From Prolixibacteraceae bacterium (GTDB taxonomy: Bacteria; Bacteroidota; Bacteroidia; Bacteroidales; Prolixibacteraceae): a DNA stretch of 64,000 nucleotides. A program made the translations under genes and the position numbers. The notes under the pieces were generated by a model, which was not told the origin of the DNA, searched no databases, and saw only the letters and a list, made by a program, of their open reading frames with translations. Every line of letters begins with the position of its first letter. Positions within the stretch are counted from its first letter, which is position 1. Of the stretch, positions 17,892-26,406 are shown piece by piece. Where the stretch lies: assembly GCA_003506435.1 (NCBI GenBank), contig DOAQ01000024.1, positions 62,001-126,000 on the forward strand, read 5' to 3'.

Positions 17892-18128
17892 ATGTCTGAC
17901 GTTGCAGCTAAAGTAAAAGCAATTATTGTTGACAAATTAGGTGTTGATGAAAGTGAAGTTACAAACGAAGCATCATTCACAAATGACTTGGGTGCCGATT
18001 CACTTGACACTGTTGAGTTAATCATGGAATTCGAAAAAGAATTCGACTTGGCTATTCCGGACGACCAAGCTGAAAAAATTGCTACAGTAGGCGAAGCTAT
18101 CGCACACATCGAAGCAAACTTAAAGTAA
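17892..18128 (+). CDS. acpP: Acyl carrier protein
   Basis: A 78-residue acidic helical protein with the phosphopantetheine site GADSLDTVELIMEFE (Ser37). It carries growing acyl chains in type II fatty acid synthesis. It is followed 16 bp later by fabF and then the RNase III gene, the widely conserved acpP-fabF-rnc order, and is preceded by a good Bacteroidota promoter. Confidence 0.97.
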   Translation: MSDVAAKVKAIIVDKLGVDESEVTNEASFTNDLGADSLDTVELIMEFEKEFDLAIPDDQAEKIATVGEAIAHIEANLK

Positions 18129-18144
18129 TCAATAACTATTATTT

Positions 18145-19383
18145 ATGGAATTTAAACGGGTAGTTGTTACAGGTCTTGGGACCATTAACCCGCTTGGAAA
18201 TTCTATCGAGACCTTTTGGGACGGACTCCAAAACGGAGTTAGTGGAGCCGCTCCCATTAAAAGGTTCGATGCCAGCGGACACAAAACCCAGTTTGCATGT
18301 GAAGTAAAAGGATTTGATCCGGAAATTTACGTAGAAAAAAAGGAAGTGCGCAAGCACGACCCCTATACACTGTTTGCTTTTGCTGCTGTTGCCCAGGCGA
18401 TGGAAGATTCAGGTCTGAATCTTGAAGCCATGAACAAAGACAGGGCTGGCGTTATTTGGGGGGCAGGAATCGGAGGGCTTCAGACGTTCTATGAAGAAGC
18501 CCAAAGCTTTGATCCGGAAAAGCCTAGATTCTCTCCGTTTTTCATCCCTAAAATGATTGCCAATATTGCAGGAGGGTTGATTTCTATCCGTTATGGATTC
18601 AGAGGACCTAACTTTACTACGGTTACTGCATGTGCATCAGCCTCTCATGCGATCATCGAAGCGATGAATTATATCCGCATGGGAAAAGCTGATGTATTTA
18701 TAACCGGAGGATCGGAAGCTGCTGTAAATCCGGCGGGAGTTAGCGGTTTTAACTCAATGAGGGCACTCTCAACCCGGAACGATGATCCGAAAACAGCATC
18801 CCGTCCGTTCGATTTGGACCGTGATGGTTTTGTAATAGGAGAAGGTTCGGGCGCTTTAATCATCGAAGAATATGAACACGCATTGAAACGCGGTGCGAAA
18901 ATTTATGCTGAACTTGCAGGAGGCGGAATGTCTGCCGACGCTTATCACATGACTGCTCCCGATCCGGAAGGCGGAGGTGCAACCTTGGTGATGAAGTGGG
19001 CACTGGAAGATGCCGGCATGAACCCCGAAGATGTAGACTACATCAATGTTCATGGAACTTCAACCCCACTCGGGGATGTTGCTGAACCACAAGCAATCGT
19101 ACGCTGTTTTGGCGATCACGCAAAGAAATTGAGTATCAGTTCTACCAAATCAATGACAGGCCACCTTTTGGGTGCTGCCGGCGCTGTTGAAGCTATTGCA
19201 TCAATATGTGCGCTTAATTACGGAATCATTCCTCCGACCATCAACCATTTTACTGACGATCCTGCAATAATACCGCTTGACTACACATTCAACGTAGCCA
19301 AAAAACGCGATATTAAAGTTGCCATGAGTAATACGTTTGGTTTTGGAGGACACAATGCAACTGTGATAATAAAGAAACTATAA
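18145..19383 (+). CDS. fabF: 3-oxoacyl-[acyl-carrier-protein] synthase II
   Basis: A 412-residue thiolase-fold condensing enzyme. The catalytic Cys163 is in TVTACASASHAI, and the two active-site histidines are His303 (INVHGTSTPLGD) and His340 (SMTGHLLGAAGAVEAI). The C-terminus NTFGFGGHNATVIIKK is typical of FabF. It elongates acyl-ACP with malonyl-ACP, and sits between acpP and rnc with spacings of 16 and 4 bp. Confidence 0.97.
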   Translation: MEFKRVVVTGLGTINPLGNSIETFWDGLQNGVSGAAPIKRFDASGHKTQFACEVKGFDPEIYVEKKEVRKHDPYTLFAFAAVAQAMEDSGLNLEAMNKDRAGVIWGAGIGGLQTFYEEAQSFDPEKPRFSPFFIPKMIANIAGGLISIRYGFRGPNFTTVTACASASHAIIEAMNYIRMGKADVFITGGSEAAVNPAGVSGFNSMRALSTRNDDPKTASRPFDLDRDGFVIGEGSGALIIEEYEHALKRGAKIYAELAGGGMSADAYHMTAPDPEGGGATLVMKWALEDAGMNPEDVDYINVHGTSTPLGDVAEPQAIVRCFGDHAKKLSISSTKSMTGHLLGAAGAVEAIASICALNYGIIPPTINHFTDDPAIIPLDYTFNVAKKRDIKVAMSNTFGFGGHNATVIIKKL

Positions 19384-19387
19384 AAAA

Positions 19388-20134
19388 GTGATACGAAAAA
19401 TCGTACAACGAATAAAGCTCTTTTCTTCTCCAAGAAAAGAGTTTTATTCATTTTTAAAAACCTTACTGGATTCCTATCCTGAAAATTTAAAGTTGTACGA
19501 CACGGCAGTCATTCACAAATCGGCATCCATTGTCGATTCGCATGGAAATTACGTGAATAACGAACGACTTGAATACCTGGGTGATGCCATTCTGGGGGCA
19601 GCCGTCGCCGATTTTTTATACAACCGCTTTCCCAGCCAGGATGAAGGATACCTTACCCAAATGCGCTCGAAATTGGTAAACCGAAGTTTCCTCACACAAC
19701 TCACCTATCAGATTGGGCTCGACCAGTTTATTGATTCACATACCACCAGCTCGCTCGAATCAAGCCATATATATGGCGATGCACTGGAAGCGCTTATCGG
19801 GGCAATTTATTTGGACAAGGGATACCGCGAAGCAAAAAAATTTATCACCCGTAAATTGCTGCAAGGCTTTGTAAATTTGGAAGAAATTCAAAAGACCAAT
19901 ACCAATTACAAAAGCCAGTTGATTGAATGGTCGCAAAAATACAAGCGGGAAATTTCATTCGACACCATCGAAGAAAGCCCGGAGAATGCCAAACAACCTT
20001 CTTTTATGTCTGAAATAAAGGTTGAAGATAAAGCGATGGGCAAGGGAACCGGAAGTTCGAAAAAAGAAGCCCAGCAAAACGCATCAAAAGCTGCTCTGGA
20101 GAATATTAATGCGCAGTTTCCGCAACAATCTTAA
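19388..20134 (+). CDS. rnc: Ribonuclease III
   Basis: A 248-residue double-strand-specific RNase starting at a GTG, 4 bp after fabF. The RNase III signature NNERLEYLGDAILGA (about 58-72) and the second acidic cluster GDALEALIGAIYLDKG (about 128-143) provide the Mg2+ ligands. A double-stranded RNA-binding domain follows (about 175-245; KSQLIEWSQKYKREISFD ... GKGTGSSKKEAQQNASKAALE). It matures rRNA and degrades structured RNAs. Confidence 0.96.
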   Translation: MIRKIVQRIKLFSSPRKEFYSFLKTLLDSYPENLKLYDTAVIHKSASIVDSHGNYVNNERLEYLGDAILGAAVADFLYNRFPSQDEGYLTQMRSKLVNRSFLTQLTYQIGLDQFIDSHTTSSLESSHIYGDALEALIGAIYLDKGYREAKKFITRKLLQGFVNLEEIQKTNTNYKSQLIEWSQKYKREISFDTIEESPENAKQPSFMSEIKVEDKAMGKGTGSSKKEAQQNASKAALENINAQFPQQS

Positions 20135-20217
20135 CTTTTCCGGCTTTTTCAAAGAAGAAATTGCATGAAATTTACAGCGTAAAGTTTACTTTTGCTTTGC
20201 ATCTTAATTCTGTGTAC

Positions 20218-20940
20218 ATGACTGTTGATCTTTTCGTTCCCTGTTTCATTGACCAGCTTTATCCCCGCACTGCATTCAATGTAATAAAACTGCTCGAAAA
20301 AGCGGGAGTCGGGGTGAATTATAACCCGGAACAAACCTGTTGCGGGCAGCCTGCATTCAATAGTGGGTACTGGAAAGAAACCAAGACACTGGCCAAAAAA
20401 TTTATTGACGATTTTCCAAATGACCGGCCAATCGTCAGCCCGTCGGCCTCGTGTACAGGCTTCATAAAGAATTATTATCCCGACTTATTTAAAAAAGACG
20501 ATTCGTCTTTTTCCGGTTATCAACGGTTACACCGAAATTTATTCGAAATGACGGACTTTCTGGTGAACCAACTTAAATTCACCGATTTTGGTGCAAGTTT
20601 TCCCCATAAAGTTTGTTACCACGATGCTTGCTCTGCCCTCCGCGAATACGGTATCCGGCAGGAACCACGATTGCTGCTTTCGAAAGTCAAAGGACTGGAA
20701 CTGGTTGAAATGGAAGAAACCGAAACTTGTTGCGGGTTTGGAGGTACTTTTTCTGCAAAATTTACGGCGATTTCAACCGCTATGACTGAGCAAAAAATCG
20801 AGAATGCGCTGAAAACCGGTGCCGAATATATTATTTCCACCGAATCGTCTTGCCTGATGAATCTGGAAGTATATATCAGCAAGAACAATATCCCATTAAA
20901 ACCAATTCACATTGCCGATATACTGGCTTCGGGCTGGTAA
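20218..20940 (+). CDS. LutA/LldE-like (Fe-S)-binding oxidoreductase subunit
   Basis: A 240-residue protein (ATG at 20218, MTVDLFVPCFIDQ; an in-frame TTG at 20161 is less likely) with two CCG domains: PCFIDQLYP ... QTCCGQPAFNSGYW and CYHDACSALREYG ... ETCCGFGGTFSAKF. These cysteine-rich domains bind Fe-S clusters or contact electron carriers in lactate and glycolate utilisation. LutB and LutC are not beside it; the 83-bp gap after rnc suggests a separate transcript. A stand-alone LutA family member is common in Bacteroidota. Confidence 0.88.
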   Translation: MTVDLFVPCFIDQLYPRTAFNVIKLLEKAGVGVNYNPEQTCCGQPAFNSGYWKETKTLAKKFIDDFPNDRPIVSPSASCTGFIKNYYPDLFKKDDSSFSGYQRLHRNLFEMTDFLVNQLKFTDFGASFPHKVCYHDACSALREYGIRQEPRLLLSKVKGLELVEMEETETCCGFGGTFSAKFTAISTAMTEQKIENALKTGAEYIISTESSCLMNLEVYISKNNIPLKPIHIADILASGW

Positions 20941-21079
20941 TAAATATTGAAACGGGAAATTTTGTTCTCAAAGAATTATCCCAAAAGACTATGGCTCAGG
21001 TTAAATAAAACCATATCTCAAATTGGCATGTCTTAAATTCGGGTAATATTTAAACGATCATATTTATATCCATCTCATA

Positions 21080-21110
21080 TTGACTTTCATATATCATTGG
21101 CTTAACTTTG
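21080..21110 (+). promoter_or_regulatory. Candidate promoter of the amidase-DUF4230 operon
   Basis: TAACTTTG (21103-21110) fits the TAnnTTTG box exactly. Upstream at the expected distance is TTGA (21080-21083), a partial match to TTTG. Start of transcription would be near 21116, about 77 nt before the amidase gene. Confidence 0.45.
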
Positions 21111-21192
21111 GTTCTTGTTAAATAAAAATCAGATAAATTATCATTAGAAACTCTGTTTTCTATGTTAATAAATCACAATCTCACAAAATACT

Positions 21193-22029
21193 ATGAGAAA
21201 ACTATCCATTTCGAATCACAAACTAAGCGGCGACAATGTAATTCCGATGGCTTGCCCGAAAAATCATGATAAATTTATACAGGGGCAACCCGATAGCATC
21301 ATTATTCACTATACAGCGGGGAGGGATGCTGCAACATCGGCAGAATACCTTTGCAAGGATGATGTAAAAGCTTCGGCTCATCTGGTTATTGGAAGGAAGG
21401 GTGAAATTTATCAGTTAGTCGATTTTAGCACGGTTGCCTGGCATGCCGGAGAAAGTCAGTACGGAGGACGAACCGGGTATAACAAATATTCCATCGGGAT
21501 TGAGCTTGATAATGCAGGCGTGTTGAAACAGGCGGGTACCGAGTTTGTTTCATGGTTTGGACAGAAGTATCAGCAAAATGAAGTTATTCAGGCCAAACAT
21601 CGCAACGAACAACAACTATCGTGGTGGCAAAACTACACTCCCGAGCAGATTGAGGCCTGTCAGCAGGTTTGCGAATTGCTGATAAATAATGCAAACTACG
21701 GAATTAAAAGCATTCTCGGACATGAGGAAATAGCTCCGGGACGGAAACAAGATCCGGGACCGGCATTCCCACTCGATAAATTACGGACTATGTTGCTGAC
21801 ACAAAACCGGTCGGATGAAATTCCGGAAATGGGAATGCAAGGCACTGTTGTGAACGCCGATTTGCTGAACATCAGGGAAAAACCGTCAATTGATGCAAAG
21901 AAAATAGCCCAACCTCTGAAAACCGGTACCGAGGTTAAAATACTGGATGAGGCCAATGGCTGGTACCTGGTGGAAACCAAAGTTACCGGGTGGGTAAATA
22001 AAGGATTTGTTGAAACCAAAGAAAAATAA
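21193..22029 (+). CDS. N-acetylmuramoyl-L-alanine amidase (Amidase_2) with SH3 domain
   Basis: A 278-residue peptidoglycan amidase. The amidase_2 fold carries zinc ligands His39 (IIIHYTAG), His177 (ILGHEEIAPG) and Asp187 (RKQDPGPAF), with YSIGIELDNAG as the conserved core strand. A bacterial SH3 domain follows (about 217-275; GTVVNADLLNIREKPS ... ANGWYLVETKVTGWVNKGFV). There is no signal peptide, so like a phage endolysin it would stay in the cytoplasm unless released or exported otherwise. Its TAA overlaps the next start (stop 22027-22029, ATG 22029), opening a five-gene translationally coupled operon. Confidence 0.9.
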   Translation: MRKLSISNHKLSGDNVIPMACPKNHDKFIQGQPDSIIIHYTAGRDAATSAEYLCKDDVKASAHLVIGRKGEIYQLVDFSTVAWHAGESQYGGRTGYNKYSIGIELDNAGVLKQAGTEFVSWFGQKYQQNEVIQAKHRNEQQLSWWQNYTPEQIEACQQVCELLINNANYGIKSILGHEEIAPGRKQDPGPAFPLDKLRTMLLTQNRSDEIPEMGMQGTVVNADLLNIREKPSIDAKKIAQPLKTGTEVKILDEANGWYLVETKVTGWVNKGFVETKEK

Positions 22030-22748
22030 TGAAGCGCATCCTCCTTCTGGTCATTATTGCCGGAATTACGTTTCTGGTTATCCTGTTTGCCCGTAAGCCG
22101 GAATTAATTAGTGATATCTGGATTTGGCTGATCGGACTGAGTGGTCTGATTGTAAAAGGATTTCAGTACATTATTGAATACTTTAAAGACCTTTTTAATC
22201 CCGCACCGAAACCGGGCGCAAACGAAAATACAGAAACAGAAGCCAAACCACGTGATTTGTTTTCCGGGACAAGCCTGAAACTGTTGCGTATTTCTGATGA
22301 CGGCAAAACAACCATCGGTTTGCTGTTTGTAAATAACCGGTTTTATTGCTATACGTTGGAAGATGCGAGGCGCGAGGTGAAAATCCCGGGAGAAACCCGC
22401 ATCCCCGCAGGAACGTATTTGATCACTTTCAGAAAAGAACTTTCAGAACTGACTCAAAAATACCGGGATCTTTATCCCGATTGGTTCAGTTTTCATTTGC
22501 AGTTGAATAATGTTCCCGAATTTGATTTGGTTTACCTCCACAACGGAGGTGACCACACCGACACGGAAGGCTGCATCTTGGTTTCCGATAGCATTCAGGT
22601 TCAGAACAAAAACACAATGCTTACCAATTCGCGCATCACTTTCAGGCGCCTTTATGAATTCATTTCTGAGCAATTATCCGGTGGTACTGCCTGCCGCATA
22701 ATTATTCAGGATGAAAACTGGATCAACGATTTAAAACCATCAACATGA
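22029..22748 (+). CDS. DUF5675-family protein with N-terminal membrane segments
   Basis: A 239-residue protein. Residues 1-55 contain two hydrophobic segments (RILLLVIIAGITFLVILFA; IWIWLIGLSGLIVKGF), a linker runs to about 75, and a DUF5675 domain follows: LKLLRISDDGKTTIGLLFVN, YTLEDARREVKIPGETRIPAG, LVYLHNGGDHTDTEGCILV. The HNGGDHTDTEGC motif has the conserved His, Asp, Cys pattern seen in this mainly phage-associated family and in LD-transpeptidase-like folds, but an enzyme activity is not established. Overlaps the amidase stop by 1 bp and the following start by 4 bp. Confidence 0.75.
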   Translation: MKRILLLVIIAGITFLVILFARKPELISDIWIWLIGLSGLIVKGFQYIIEYFKDLFNPAPKPGANENTETEAKPRDLFSGTSLKLLRISDDGKTTIGLLFVNNRFYCYTLEDARREVKIPGETRIPAGTYLITFRKELSELTQKYRDLYPDWFSFHLQLNNVPEFDLVYLHNGGDHTDTEGCILVSDSIQVQNKNTMLTNSRITFRRLYEFISEQLSGGTACRIIIQDENWINDLKPST

Positions 22749-23512
22749 TACACGACAGAATTGAAAAAAGTATCCGTCAAAAGGAAAAAATGAATTATGT
22801 ATTCGTTTGCGGAATCGGGTTTCTAGAGCTTATTTTGCTCCTTGCACTTGTGTTTGTTGCCTTTAAACGGGGAAAACTTGATTGTCATAATGATGGCGAC
22901 ATACGCCTGCTATACAATCTAATCGCTTTGGGGCTGATGCTCCTTTGGATCGGACTACTGATAGCATATTATGCTTGGGCAATTTATTTTTACAACATCA
23001 ACCTGGGACTTACCAATCAGGACTGGGCTGAAATCAGGGAACGGAAACAATACGTTCCGGAAAGCGCTGACGATATTCCTTCGGAAAATCCCAATGCGGC
23101 GCAAACGCTCGGACTACCGCCCGGAACCCTGCGTGGAACCATTGCACTTACCTTGCTGGTGGGCGGTATTGCCATGGCTGTTGCATCGCTGGGGATGGAC
23201 CCCACGGTGAAAGCGAATTCGTTTATTGTCGATAATTTCGACTTCTTTAAAACTGCTTTTCTAATGATGATTGCATTTTATTTTGGAAGCAAAGCGCTGG
23301 AAAGTATTGGCTATAAAAGTACAAAGGTTTTGACGCCTGGACAGACAACACCTGCCGCTTCTGTCAACGAAACACAGCAGGCTCCTGTTTCTCCTGTGTT
23401 GCAAGCCGCCGCCGAAAGCAAATCGGTTTTGAAGCAAGGACAACAAAATACCACAACAACGGTATCTCCTGCAGAAGACAGTGACTTTGAAAATCCACAT
23501 GCTGTTCAATAA
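22745..23512 (+). CDS. Membrane protein of unknown function in the amidase operon
   Basis: A 255-residue protein not recognised as any family. It has four likely transmembrane helices: about 18-42 (YVFVCGIGFLELILLLALVF), 53-82 (LYNLIALGLMLLWIGLLIAYY), 128-150 (GTIALTLLVGGIAMAVASLG) and 165-185 (FFKTAFLMMIAFYFGSKALE), and a Gln/Thr/Ala/Ser-rich disordered tail after 200. The third-fourth helix pair, with a short loop of small residues, would suit a pore or lysis-type membrane protein, but this is speculation. It overlaps DUF5675 by 4 bp and ends 1 bp before the next start. Confidence 0.7.
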   Translation: MIHDRIEKSIRQKEKMNYVFVCGIGFLELILLLALVFVAFKRGKLDCHNDGDIRLLYNLIALGLMLLWIGLLIAYYAWAIYFYNINLGLTNQDWAEIRERKQYVPESADDIPSENPNAAQTLGLPPGTLRGTIALTLLVGGIAMAVASLGMDPTVKANSFIVDNFDFFKTAFLMMIAFYFGSKALESIGYKSTKVLTPGQTTPAASVNETQQAPVSPVLQAAAESKSVLKQGQQNTTTTVSPAEDSDFENPHAVQ

Positions 23513-23513
23513 A

Positions 23514-24113
23514 ATGAAGAATATATTGCCTGTATATTTGTTTTTGATGCTGGTATTTCTGAGCTCGTGCCACCGGCCCGAAAGACATTTGGTAATCAGT
23601 AAAATAAGAAGTACGGCACAACTGGCAACTACCGAAACGGTAATCGACAAGATTGTGATTGGCGATAAAAGCAGGCGGCTGTTTGGGATTATCAATGTAA
23701 GCAATGCCGAATTTGTTGCCTATACGCAGGCAATTGTGAAAACGGGAATCGACCTTACCAAATTGAGAAAAAACGATGTTCGGATCAGTAACAATACAAT
23801 CGAGATCGAATTTCCGGCCGTTGAAGTCCTTGATTTTAGTTTTCCTTTCGACAGTTTTCGTATCGATCCGATTCTCTCAGATGATGATATTTTTAACCGT
23901 ATTGATGTAGTTGACCAGGAATTTTATTACCGGAAAGCAGAAATGGATATTCGCAACAATCTTGAATACATGGGTATTAAAGAGCAAACCGAAGAAAACA
24001 CACGGAAAATGATGGAAAGTCTGCTGAAAAATCTGGGATACGAAGAGATTTATATCAGCTTTTCTGATTCGGGGAAATTCGTCAACAAAGTAAACCTGAA
24101 AATCACGGATTAA
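23514..24113 (+). CDS. DUF4230 lipoprotein
   Basis: A 199-residue protein from the ATG at 23514 with a lipobox (FLMLVFLSSC, Cys about 20), so it is membrane-attached by lipid. The body has the DUF4230 pattern: ISKIRSTAQLATTETVIDKIV at the start, GIDLTKLRKNDVRISNNTIEIEFPAVEVLD in the middle and a helical end. DUF4230 proteins are common in Firmicutes and Bacteroidota with unknown role. Here two of them are adjacent, which suggests hetero-assembly. The stop codon overlaps the following ATG. Confidence 0.75.
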   Translation: MKNILPVYLFLMLVFLSSCHRPERHLVISKIRSTAQLATTETVIDKIVIGDKSRRLFGIINVSNAEFVAYTQAIVKTGIDLTKLRKNDVRISNNTIEIEFPAVEVLDFSFPFDSFRIDPILSDDDIFNRIDVVDQEFYYRKAEMDIRNNLEYMGIKEQTEENTRKMMESLLKNLGYEEIYISFSDSGKFVNKVNLKITD

Positions 24114-25564
24114 TGGGAGCATTTAAATTCATATCATCAACTGCAAGCTTCGTTTTTCAGGTAATACTGGTAGTGGCAGCCGTGTTGGTTTTTTCGTATT
24201 TCGATCCGTTTCAGCTTCTGGCGCCGACAAAAAATACGCTGAAAGACACTCCGATACAGGTACGCAGTATCAAAGAAATCGGGCAGTTAATTACCGCTGA
24301 ATATTATGGCGAAGTCATTGCTTCGCTCAATGAAGTACTCACATTGGAAGCGCTAAATGAGATCGATAGTTTCAATTATGAGATTGACGCATTGCACCGC
24401 GCATTCATTGAAGCCATCGACTCGGCAGCAACCCTGAAAATGAAGAAGGATAAAATTTACTCCTGGTTTAATACCGAATATCGTGATCTGACAGAAGATA
24501 AACTGTTCGGCAATTACATCTATTACATTAACGAAAAACTAAAAAACAGGAACTATCGTCCGAAAGAAATAAATAATACCTTGGGGCCAACGGCTATCGG
24601 GAACCTGATTACAGACCTTGGTCTTGAACGGAAAGAACGGCTCCGGGAGAGCTTCCGTTCCATAACGACTGACGAAATTCAATACAGTTTTAAATACAAA
24701 CAAACAGAATCGCTGGATAAAAACACAAAAAAACGCCGGTTGGTATTATTGGGAAGAGGTTGGGTAAAAGCAGGCTTCGATTTCGGAACATTCTCTGAGA
24801 AAAATTTCATTTTCGACAGAGGGCACCAACGGATTGTTTTTATCGGCCTTCAGCCTCAGATAATCAGTGCGACAATTAATCCCTGGTTCATTCCTGAAGA
24901 AGGTGTTGAAGGCTTCGAATTTGTTATTGTGGAACGGAAAGTAAAACACGATCCTGAACTGACTAAACGGGTGAAACACCGCTGCCTCGACAAACTGAAA
25001 AAACAGGCAATGGACAAAAAAATACTGGAACAAGCGCAGACCAATGCTGAGAAACGGCTAAAAAGTTTTTTCACGTTGCTTTGCGGAGAAGAAATAAAAG
25101 AAGTCAGTTTTCACAATGATTACCTTGATTATTCGCTTACTGCGTTGCTGTCCGATTCAGTTCTCAGAAACGAAGAAGTTGTGTCGGTTAAGAATGTGCT
25201 TGCAGAATACAAAAAGAAGTCGGGCAAGGAATTTAAGTCTGCTGACTGTAAACCCTTTCTTGATAGCCTGCAAAAGGCGACGAAACAAATCAATAAACTT
25301 CCATTTACGCTAAACTCCAAATCAGGACTACTTTTCGAAATTGTCCGCGATCAACGAGTTGACAGTGCTGATTTCCGGTATTTCCGGCAATTAGATGAAG
25401 CTGACTTTTGCGACACAATCTGGTACAATTGTTATAAACAAAGTTCACAAACAGCATTGGCTGATTATATGAATTTGACCCGCGAAACTTTTCGAAATGA
25501 TCTGAATCGCTTTGTGGAAAAGTTGAAATTACCCGCCGATAGTAGCTATTTAGTGATCAAATAA
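24113..25564 (+). CDS. Large DUF4230-like membrane protein
   Basis: A 483-residue protein with one N-terminal transmembrane segment (STASFVFQVILVVAAVLVFSYF, about 9-31) followed by a large soluble part. The region about 45-280 looks like an enlarged DUF4230 domain (QVRSIKEIGQLITAEYYGEV ... LLGRGWVKAGFDFGTFSEKNF ... IVFIGLQPQIISATINPWF), and the remainder is mostly helical and charged. It is the last gene of the operon. Together with the preceding lipoprotein it may form an envelope complex anchored on both membranes. Confidence 0.65.
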   Translation: MGAFKFISSTASFVFQVILVVAAVLVFSYFDPFQLLAPTKNTLKDTPIQVRSIKEIGQLITAEYYGEVIASLNEVLTLEALNEIDSFNYEIDALHRAFIEAIDSAATLKMKKDKIYSWFNTEYRDLTEDKLFGNYIYYINEKLKNRNYRPKEINNTLGPTAIGNLITDLGLERKERLRESFRSITTDEIQYSFKYKQTESLDKNTKKRRLVLLGRGWVKAGFDFGTFSEKNFIFDRGHQRIVFIGLQPQIISATINPWFIPEEGVEGFEFVIVERKVKHDPELTKRVKHRCLDKLKKQAMDKKILEQAQTNAEKRLKSFFTLLCGEEIKEVSFHNDYLDYSLTALLSDSVLRNEEVVSVKNVLAEYKKKSGKEFKSADCKPFLDSLQKATKQINKLPFTLNSKSGLLFEIVRDQRVDSADFRYFRQLDEADFCDTIWYNCYKQSSQTALADYMNLTRETFRNDLNRFVEKLKLPADSSYLVIK

Positions 25565-25585
25565 GGGTATGTGTTGAAAATACAA

Positions 25586-26053
25586 CTATGCATTAACCGG
25601 AACCTCTCTTTTGAAGGTCTCTTCCAGTGAAATAAATGTTTCAGTTGACGAAATACCCCTTATTTTTTGGACCTGATTACTTAATATCTCTTTCAGGTGC
25701 TCATTGTCCTTAGCGTATACCTTAATAAATATCGCATATTGTCCGGTTGTATAGTGGCATTCGACAATCTCCGGAATAGCCTTCAGTTTGTCAGCCACGG
25801 TATGGTACATACTTCCTTTTTCCAGAAATATACCAATATACGTACAGGTTGTGTACTCAACTTTTTGGGGGCTGATGTGATAACCCGACCCGATAATGAC
25901 CCCCATGTCAATCATCCGGTTTACGCGCTGGTGAACGGCTGCACGAGACACGCCCACTTCTGCAGCAACATCCTTAAAAGGAATCCGGGCGTTCTTTGTT
26001 ATAATGTTGAGTATACTCAGGTCAACAATGTCGAGGTTGTTTTTCAGGGTCAT
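25586..26053 (-). CDS. Lrp/AsnC-family transcriptional regulator
   Basis: A 155-residue regulator (ATG at 26053 preferred over 26092). The N-terminal HTH is DVAAEVGVSRAAVHQRVNRM and the C-terminal RAM ligand-binding domain is YIGIFLEKGSMYHTVADKLKAIPEIVECHYTTGQYAIFIKVYAKD. Such proteins sense amino acids or ammonium-linked metabolites. It is divergent from the ammonium transporter gene across a 354-bp intergenic region, so it may control that gene and itself. Confidence 0.93.
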   Translation of the reverse strand: MTLKNNLDIVDLSILNIITKNARIPFKDVAAEVGVSRAAVHQRVNRMIDMGVIIGSGYHISPQKVEYTTCTYIGIFLEKGSMYHTVADKLKAIPEIVECHYTTGQYAIFIKVYAKDNEHLKEILSNQVQKIRGISSTETFISLEETFKREVPVNA

Positions 26054-26406
26054 GATACTTTTGTTTTTATTGATAGTGAATTGAAAGTACAAAGAAAAGC
26101 ATTTTGCATTGTATTGTTTGTAGAGTTTTGCAGAAAAATATCAAATTGACAGGTTTTATGTCAATAATTTGCCGATTCATATATTTATTTGACAAACAAT
26201 CAAAATGGTATTATATAGTGTATAAACGTTAACTTATTGTAATTATTTGTATATTTTTAAAAACAAAAAGTCTTTTTTAGTCGTTATAAACAAGCAATAG
26301 CTATTTTTGGATTGTAGGCATAAATTGTTATTGAATTTTCGGCGTCCCCTCGTTTTGGGAATGCCGGAAGTATATCAGAGAAAGCTCAACTTAAAACTAT
26401 TTTTGT
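26054..26406. promoter_or_regulatory. Intergenic regulatory region between lrp-like and amt genes
   Basis: AT-rich region without an ORF on either strand that is not a shadow. TATTTTTG at 26302-26309 fits the Bacteroidota TAnnTTTG box on the plus strand and would start transcription of the amt gene near 26315; no clean TTTG lies upstream of it. Lrp-type half-sites are too loose to place by eye. Confidence 0.4.

Noticed and set aside
25697..26149. 150-residue plus-strand ORF
   Set aside because: It is the reverse-strand shadow of the Lrp/AsnC gene.
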